Of a stretch of DNA of 64,000 nucleotides, positions 57,333-64,000 are shown in pieces (positions within the stretch are counted from its first letter, which is position 1; each line of letters starts with the position of its first letter). The notes under the pieces were generated by a model. That model made no database searches. It was not told where the DNA came from and was given only the letters and a program-made list of their open reading frames with translations. The stretch spans positions 186,001 through 250,000 of the forward strand of contig WHVD01000112.1 of the NCBI GenBank assembly GCA_015178975.1, in the 5' to 3' direction. Position numbers and translations under genes: made by a program. This stretch comes from Hysterangium stoloniferum. Taxonomy: Eukaryota; Basidiomycota; Agaricomycetes; Hysterangiales; Hysterangiaceae.

Positions 57333-57577
57333 TCAAAAAGATTTGTGAATATACTCTATCATATCTAGATCATTGAAATACAATGCCATTACATAATATC
57401 CAAATATGGAAATACTACAAATATTTATATACAGGAGACTCATTGGAAGGGTTTTTTTGCTGGCAGCCTCAATGACAATAAGCACTTATAGTCATGTGAC
57501 CTTGTTCATTGTTTACCTCCAACTGGGTCCTATCAACAAAATTGCATGATGTCACATGATATCACACAACCACATTG
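57333..57577. other. AT-rich spacer
   Basis: No gene or repeat was recognised. It may contain the decayed left end of the Tc1 element that follows. Confidence 0.35.
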
Positions 57578-58090
57578 TCCTGGAGTATAAATGCATGGCC
57601 TTTAGTAACCAGCAATGCCCCAATTCCCAAAATGTGCACTTTCTCTCTTGCCAGCCACAATCATATCCTCTCACCGTTTGATGCTGGCCATACAGCTAGC
57701 CATATTTCAGCTTCTACTGGTCATGACATTGGGATAGGCTCTAGGTTACATTCTCATCTCTCTAAGTCCATTGGTAGTCATCCCTTCAAGCTTTTCCCTA
57801 CCAACATTCACTATGCACTGTGTCTCATCAGCTCTGGGAAGGTTGACACTGCTGTTGATGTGGCCAAAGCCCTTGGGGGTGTCACCAGCCAGTCCATCTC
57901 TATCTGAACTGTGTGCAAAATAGTCTCAAGATGGTCAGGGGGGGAGGTACCTTTTCAGCAAGAAGCATAGGAAGGCAAGGATGGAGTTTGCTGTGGCACA
58001 ATGGCATTAGACTGTGGAGGACTGAAAGAAGGTGGAAATCAATAGGCTGGGATCAGATGGTAGGAAGTGGATGTGGAAAAGGTTAGGAGG
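57578..58090 (+). mobile_element. Tc1/mariner transposon, 5' part of transposase
   Basis: The ORF 57575-57907 is the helix-turn-helix DNA-binding part of a Tc1-type transposase: LSPFDAGHTASHISASTGHD, FKLFPTNIHYALCLISSGKV and DTAVDVAKALGGVTSQSIS. Downstream, in shifting frames, come KARMEFAVAQ and then INRLGSDGRKW, typical of the region before and after the first catalytic Asp; the WSDET-type motif itself has been deleted. The catalytic end is missing. It is the complementary half to 44409-45120, but a separate copy. Confidence 0.8.
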
Positions 58091-58094
58091 GCTT

Positions 58095-58389
58095 GATTGA
58101 GACCTAATAGTGAACTCAGTCTCATATATATGTATAATGGACTAGTAGAATACTACCTGATAGTGAACTAGAACATATGAATACTTGTAAGGTACATTGA
58201 GAGATAAAATGACTCACCTTAGTCTTGTATATATGAATAATGGACTGAGGTGTGAGGTTGTGTTAGATGGTATATATATACTAATCATAATATTAGGAGC
58301 CATTGTATGGCCATATTTCTGTTCCTATGGAAAGAAAAGGGTTTTATGGCCAAGAAATCCTAATATAGCTATAGAGCTTTGATCCAACA
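58095..58389. mobile_element. Partial LTR (family G)
   Basis: Matches 55077-55343 over most of its length (TGACTCACCT and GGACTGAGGTGTGA words) and shares the ATCCAACA end at 58389. Its start is rearranged and no target duplication is visible. Confidence 0.65.
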
Positions 58390-58800
58390 GCTGCAACTGT
58401 CTCTTTTCATTCCTACACAATGGCCATTCATCACAGCTCTGTGTTTGTCACTCCAATCCATCCTTGATTTTCTCATTTTTGCTGATTTGCCATTCAAGGA
58501 ATTAATGAGGTACTCGAGTCTTAACAAATGTTAGTCTGATAATTGGTTATTGTCATGAATGGAATGGGCAGAATATCTGACACATGCCAAAGCAATGCAT
58601 CATAATGTCATGACTCCCACTAGATATTCTCAAGTGCAACAGGACAAGAACAAAATTATCCCTCAGAATCTCCTTGAGATAACTAATGGACAAAAATATT
58701 TCTTCAGAATTTCAATGACAGGCAATGGTCAAAACCGGTCTCAGACTGGTTCAAAAACAGTCCAGGACTATTTGCTGCCTGTGAGAGGTATAGATGTAGT
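58390..58800 (+). pseudogene. Family M U0/P upstream block
   Basis: The plus ORF (from 58559) has EWAEYLTHAKAMHHNVMT, QVQQDKNKIIPQNLLEITNG and QKYFFRISMTGNGQNRSQTG, related to 16380-16500 and to ORF P. U0 start sequence lies antisense at 58400-58440. This divergent layout matches 16.2 kb. Confidence 0.45.
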
Positions 58801-59065
58801 CCTACAAAGCCAAAGGCAAGAATTACTTCTGTGTGAGTACATCTATTTTCTGCATAGTATGTAGGATGTATTTACCCCAGGAATCTTAAGAATCATCTCA
58901 GTGTGGGTACCCATATAGTCTGTATATCATGGTTTGTGTATATACACCCAGAATCTTAAGAATCACCTCTGTGTGAATACTGCTATAATCTGCATATTAC
59001 ATCCTATGTATCTACCCTAAAAATCTCAGGAATCACATCTGTGTGAGCTCCCTATATACTGACCC
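58801..59065. repeat. 70-bp satellite array 3
   Basis: About three and a half units of the satellite seen at 42610 and 46510. It starts abruptly inside P-related sequence. Confidence 0.8.
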
Positions 59066-59700
59066 ATTTCCATCAGTTAATACACAGAATCTTAAGATGA
59101 CTTATAGTCTATGGCCCAAGAATTATACAATATTGTTTCACCTGTCAGTCAGTACAAAGAACCAATTTGCGACCTAACTTCTGATTGATGTAAATGTATC
59201 AAGGAATGGTTCATGTGGGACCTCTTGTGTGTGGCTGATATTTGTTGAAAAGTAGGCGTTGTTTAAGAACACATCTCCCACCAGCCATGCAGTTCTATTG
59301 AGCTGAGCATCTGCGGGGTAATTGAAACTAAAGGAGAGGTAATCATTCAACAGGTAATCAAATTTACTGTAATGTACTCATGTCCGGCCGGATGCCGTTT
59401 GTGCATGTTCTGCAGGGTATAGTCAAATTACGACATCCAGTTGTGTATATTGTACTTTAATCTGGATTGATCAGGAATAGTTGTTTTTTTTTTACCAAGG
59501 GCTCCACTATTTTACCCAATCCATACTGCCCTAGGATATACAAGCACAGGTATGATATTACTCGTGGTGTTTCCAAAAAAAGGTGCCCAATTGTTGTATT
59601 TATTTTGCTTGTGACATGATCAAGCCGCACAACAAGTGATCACTCCACTTGATCTGATGACTTTAACCTCATGCTTCAATTCCCAATCTGTTGTACAAAG
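59066..59700. other. Unassigned stretch
   Basis: No recognisable gene. Contains a T9 run (59485-59493) and no family M similarity I can see. Confidence 0.35.
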
Positions 59701-61140
59701 GATTGTCCTACCAGTCTCATTGTGCGACACACAAGGCCAGGTTGGACTCTCCTGATGTCTGGTACTCGATTATTCCTTCCCCAGACGCTAGGAGATCCCA
59801 ATTTGGAAGCATCTGCGTCAGGATCGGGCTGGTAGGAAAGTGTCATAGGCAGATGTGAGAGGGTGTGTACCTTACGATGGGCCCAATGAGCGAAGAAACC
59901 ACATTCGGCTGGTTGATGTGATAGGTGAGAAGCGTGCTGTCATCTAAGAAGGTTTTCAAGCAGCAAATACTCCAAAATAGGGGATGTGATGTCCTCCAAT
60001 CAACATGACGTGACAATGACACCATATGCATATTTGTGTTGTCCACTAAAACTTCAATACAGCTCTAGCAATATCTCGAAACCATGCATCTTGGTAGATG
60101 CAACACGCGAGAAGCTGTATCTGATATTCATAAAAGGAAGGCAGTTGTGGGTGATTTAGTCAGTTATGATTTTTGTGGGCTAAATGAAATTTTGTGATGT
60201 CGCGACGCACGGTTGTAATGCACCCTCCAATCGCCGTGAGCTCCTCTACAAAAAGCTGACGCACATGGCAGATCGCTTCCACGATATATACAAGGCTGAA
60301 CATGGCAAAGAAGTGACGAAATTCTGATAGATAACCTGCCATGTGTATGATAAATGTTGATGCAACCTCATCAAAATTAGTGTGCAGTGGTGACTTGACT
60401 AAAATGTTGTAAAGTGATGGCTTAATCGCAGTTGACGTATTTCTATCTAATCAATAGACACCGGAACACCATATGAAGGCCGAAGCCAAAGATAGCATAA
60501 CACAAGTAATGTGACCTTTGCTACCATATACAAAGTAAAGGCATTGGGAACCAATCATTTAACACCATTGGAGCTCTTCGTTCAATTTGAAGTGGATATG
60601 TGGGTCTACAAAGATGTCGGAATTTCGAGTGTATTCAACATTGACGCTGAGTTATCCTTACTTCATTAAATAGACAGTCTCTTGTTGGAGTATTCTTTCC
60701 AGTCTTGGTAGCATTAGACGGCTGTGTAGAAACTTGCTCAAGGCAGCATCTTGAGATAACTGACTTATGATTTACCTGTATATTGTCAGCTTGGCCATCA
60801 GCGAAGATTTCTTTGCACTATGGAGGACTTTCATTCATCCTTTCCAAACAAAGTCCACAGTAACACCCGGGGCCTTTTCCAACACTTGAAGATGTCCCAT
60901 GACTCCCTGAGATAATTCCCCAGTCCTTGACATGTCTGCGATACAGGCTGACATCAGACATCTTGTTGGTGGATAGCTTAACAATGGTGGGTGGGTCACC
61001 CATGCATCAACCCAAATCTCTATATGGTTTACAGACAGTTGTACCCCATTGTTCTTGAAGCTTCTCCCTGTCTTGCAAGGTTTGCCTGCAGCTACGACAT
61101 AAAACTCAGCCTCACCCTCGGTGACTTTCGTGAGGGACAT
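59701..61140 (-). pseudogene. Family M copy I: degraded E1 to E3
   Basis: E1 (61140-61000) is an abnormal short version (starting MSLTKVTEGEAEFYVVAAGK) joined to SVNHIEIWVDAW. The E1-E2 intron and the start of E2 are deleted. E2 (60995-60660) reads LSTNKMSDVSLYRRHVKDWG and GTSSSVGKGPGCYCG with frame breaks. E3 (about 60600-59850) is recognisable throughout (LLTYHINQPNVVSSLIGPIV). The E4 region is not clear. It is an old, inactive copy. Confidence 0.65.
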
Positions 61141-61155
61141 TGTGGGTGATGTTTA

Positions 61156-61425
61156 TGTTAAATTTGATGATGAAACACACCTTTTTATAGGGGGAGTCCA
61201 CCAATTATTGCAACTTTTCAGATGAAGATGCTAATTGTGGACCATGCATTGGAGGTTAATGTGTGTCAGAACCACTATACACCTCCCAGAGCACCAAACC
61301 TATATTGTCAGGAGGTGCTATACTAACTGACACAAGATATTGAGAATAAAGTACTTTTATTACAAGCTTATTAAACCCTTGTATATTGTGTATTGCAATA
61401 GAGTCAACTCATACTATTTTTAATA
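61156..61425 (+). mobile_element. Solo LTR (family C), second member
   Basis: 270 bp from TGTTAAATTTG to TTTTTAATA with GTTTA at 61151-61155 and 61426-61430. It is nearly identical to 21027-21296 in reverse complement. Confidence 0.88.
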
Positions 61426-61430
61426 GTTTA

Positions 61431-61760
61431 TACTCGTTATTGAGGGTCATTCACACTGCCACTTATAGCTTGTATTTATCCGGCGAGATTCCGTGCTTCC
61501 CGTTTCATTGTATCAAAATTTGTAATAAGAAGAAACCCGACTGAATGATAGTCTAGTGAGGGTAATGGCAAGCAATGTGGTTTCTTCATGCACCCTTGCG
61601 ACATCAAACGTATCTTCGTAAAATAATCACTACGTTCTACATCAGAACGAGTATGTATGTGGATTTCAGTGAGAAAAAAACTTGAAAGCGTTTGTGACTA
61701 CTTGCCGCTTAACTTACGTACGCACAATTGTGCGTCACAATTTTGTATTTAATCAGGTGT
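61431..61760 (-). repeat. Diverged U1 relic of family M
   Basis: The minus strand near 61610-61530 reads FDVARVHEETTLLAITLTRL, a diverged U1. It fades out by about 61760, the last family M sequence in the window. Confidence 0.5.
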
Positions 61761-64000
61761 CTCCTTATCAGACCGTGTCAAGTTGCATTGAATTATTCAC
61801 AAATTACATATAGTACATTTTATGTTTCAAGCTTGATAGTCTGAGAGCAGTCGGCGGCAGAGCAAGTGGCAAGTAATCGGAACCAAACCCAAAAGAAACC
61901 GAACAAAAAATGATGCAATCAGAGAAAGTCAACAAAAAGAATGAAAATATTTGGTTTGGACAAGGGTGAAACGCGGCTTGGTTCAACTCGTTAACTTCAA
62001 GAACATGGCTGGATGTAAAGGTCTGTTTTGTTAGTACTTATGTGTCATATAAACAAGATGTCAGAATGCAGTCTCAAAATGTGTCATGAACGGAAGCTTA
62101 CCAGAGTTTCGGGAGGGCTGATAGCCATGTTACACTCTGAGACGGCCACAGAGGGGAAGTGCTGGCGATGGACAACCAAACCCTTAGTTGGGACCGCTGC
62201 AGATCGGATGAGCTCAGGACGAAAAAATCACTGTACGGGAGCTAGAGGAACTTACAGTTACATCGTTTCAGGGCCGCCATTCGCCGGATTTCACGCATCC
62301 CAGCTGATACAGTCCGAGGTAGGCCGCTAACAGAGCTGTCGCGGGAGGGCGGGGTTGAAGCCAAGAAAACCCTACGAAATCGGAGCTAGTAACCCGATAT
62401 TGACTTCCTGCAAAGAAATATATAGGTGTATAGAGGTGTTAGTGTCTAACTTACGCAATATATAGGATAATAGACAACTCACTGGGTGTTAATTTTGACC
62501 ATTGTCTCAGGTCCACCAGCCAATCTTGAGTCGGCTCAGTACTATTTCGAATTGGCAGAAGTGGGTGCTGACGCAGCCGTACCTCGGTTACGGTACTGAA
62601 ACATTTGCGTTACACGAGACCAAAAAAAATGAGAATGCTACATACTTCAGCAGTCAGGAATTGCCAGCAAGGCCTTGCGTTGATGCCCCGGTACCAAGCC
62701 GCTGAAAGACCAAGAAAGAGGGAAGATAACGTTAGAAAGGACTACGACGGTTTAAGAGATGGACGTACGTTTAATTATCCACCACGCAGAACCTCCTCAG
62801 TGACGTCTCAGGTGCTTTCACAGCAGGTATTCGGCCTAGGAAAACCCAAAGACACAGTACTCACAAACAGACACAGCTGAACGATAATGAATGGGTCAAC
62901 ATATCGAGAAAGGTGATAAGGCAACGCACCCCATTCTCAAAGATACGAGCCAGAACCAACCGAGTGACCCCACTAGCCCATTAACCAGAGAAATGTATGA
63001 AAAGAAAGAAGTAGAAATATCCAAAGAAAGAAGAAAAAGGAGGAGAACTGGAAAAGAAAGAATTATGTCTGCCCGCTGCCCCTACTATTCGTCCGCCGCT
63101 GCCCCTCTTACCTCTGCTTTTTCTTCTGCCCCTGCTTAACCGGCTTGCCTCTCGCTCCGCCGTCGGTTACGTTGTGGTGGAGGCGCAGCCCGAGGCAATG
63201 GTTCCATCCGAGCAGCTAGAGGTCCGCCAAGTGTCTTTGACCAACGTTGCAGTGGGTCGTTGGACATGCGGGACTCGTTTTCCAACCTGTCGCCACCTCA
63301 GTTCAGGCGTAAGTGCTGTCGCACCGAGGCATTAGCCACCTGCCTAGATGGTAACAGGTAAGTATAATCGCCAAGATTAATGACACGAAATCATACTTGT
63401 CTAACCGTGTTGGCGGTTCTCCTCTGGTATTAAAGGCCTTGTCTCGCCCCTCTTTTCTCTTTCTATCGTAATGGGGCTGAGGTGTTAACGACTTATGTTT
63501 GAAACGCTTTTTTCTGGTAAGAAATCAATGTTAGTTGGTGTCAGAAATATAGCCGAAGGGATTCACCTGCAACCCGAAGACGTTCCCGCCCCGGAGGACG
63601 GATTGGGTGAGACATGCGAACTATCACCATGTCCTTTATACCGGCTCTGGTTCTTAGGGTTGTGCATTGATGCAGGCGACCCGTCAGATTCGGCTTCGTC
63701 CCGGTAAGGACGCCTGGGATGTCCATCGGTCGGAGACCTTGTGCTTGGTGTCACTTTAGGAGCTGCGACCGCTAGGGTGGTCGTCACTTTTTTGTTTAAT
63801 TTGGTATTAAAATAAGTCACAACTAACGAGGTATTTCCTGATATTTGAAGTCAGGGAAGTCAGGAGGTGAAGACCTTGGCCTCGGCACAGGATCCGGGCT
63901 GCTCAGAAGCTCGTCCGGCAAGCACACCGTGCCAAGTACCGTCGTGTGAGGGAAGTTCCTGAATTTAATGAGAGTTAAGGACGTATGAGAGAAAAGAGTG
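61761..64000. other. Region without recognised repeats; possible host sequence
   Basis: Base composition is more GC-rich from about 62000, and none of the window's repeats occur. Open frames include 62028-62330 (+, 100 residues), 62891-63139 (+, a charged KEVEISKERRKRRRTGKE stretch) and 63563-63820 (-, serine- and proline-rich). Sequences flanking them resemble short introns (GTAAGTATAATCG near 63359), so exons of an unrecognised host gene are possible. I do not recognise a product and cannot choose the strand. Confidence 0.3.

Noticed and set aside
1-64000. Family M as a giant-virus, Polinton or Starship-type element
   Set aside because: No capsid, packaging ATPase, polymerase B, integrase or tyrosine recombinase was recognised in any M block, and the genes contain spliceosomal introns; the idea stays unsupported.
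1-64000. tRNA or rRNA genes
   Set aside because: No A-box/B-box pair with a cloverleaf fold and no rRNA core motif was noticed by eye; a covariance-model scan could overturn this.

Overview
The window looks like a gene-poor, repeat-rich segment of a filamentous basidiomycete genome, probably a mushroom (Agaricomycetes). This is inference. It rests on 54-63 bp GT-AG introns and on the kinds of Ty3/gypsy, Ty1/copia, Tad1-like LINE and Tc1/mariner remnants, which resemble those I know from mushroom genomes. It also rests on two degraded host-gene fragments: a PHD-finger protein and an O-GlcNAc-transferase-like protein. I see no rRNA, tRNA or CRISPR array.

Most of the sequence is built from one unrecognised multi-copy family, called 'family M' here. 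Its best-defined part is four exons, E1 to E4, joined by three short introns. The clearest copy is at 2547-4386 (+); copies or fragments lie at 1-1510 (-), 6346-6771 (+), 10096-10674 (-), 13150-15304 (-), 19285-20975 (-), 22891-26169 (+), 32961-33979 (-) and 59700-61140 (-). In the family's sense direction E1 is preceded by blocks U0, U1 and U2, and E4 is followed by blocks C, D and N. N carries a diverged paralogue of E4. More distant paralogues lie at 21849-22130, 27260-28990, 35500-35990, 41640-41860, 43540-44400 and 47160-47670. The window is therefore a shuffled mosaic of tandem and inverted copies ranging from nearly identical to barely recognisable. I do not recognise any protein domain in family M.

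Later insertions are well dated by their flanks. Solo LTRs with 5-bp target duplications lie at 363-715, 13925-14238, 21027-21296, 23528-23906, 24029-24338, 32027-32844, 55077-55343 and 61156-61425; one at 54643-54887 shows 4 bp. An LTR nested in an LTR of the same family occupies 55684-57327. A 5'-truncated LINE with a 15-bp duplication sits in an M exon at 24681-25397. A Tc1 3' half is at 44409-45120 and a Tc1 5' half at 57578-58090.

Layout: 0-6.8 kb family M; 6.8-7.3 gypsy integrase fossil; 7.3-10.1 PHD-gene fragment; 10.1-29.2 family M with insertions; 29.2-32.0 AT-rich spacer with the transferase fragment; 32.0-38.5 LTR, then family M with a recent 0.87-kb duplication; 38.5-39.8 copia fossil with a minisatellite; 39.8-44.4 M paralogues and a 70-bp satellite; 44.4-47.2 Tc1, spacer and satellite; 47.2-52.5 gypsy and gag-like fossils; 52.8-55.7 M blocks C, D and N; 55.7-57.3 nested LTRs; 57.3-59.1 Tc1, LTR, M upstream block and satellite; 59.7-61.6 degraded M copy; 61.6-64.0 sequence without recognised repeats. 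No complete ordinary host gene was recognised.
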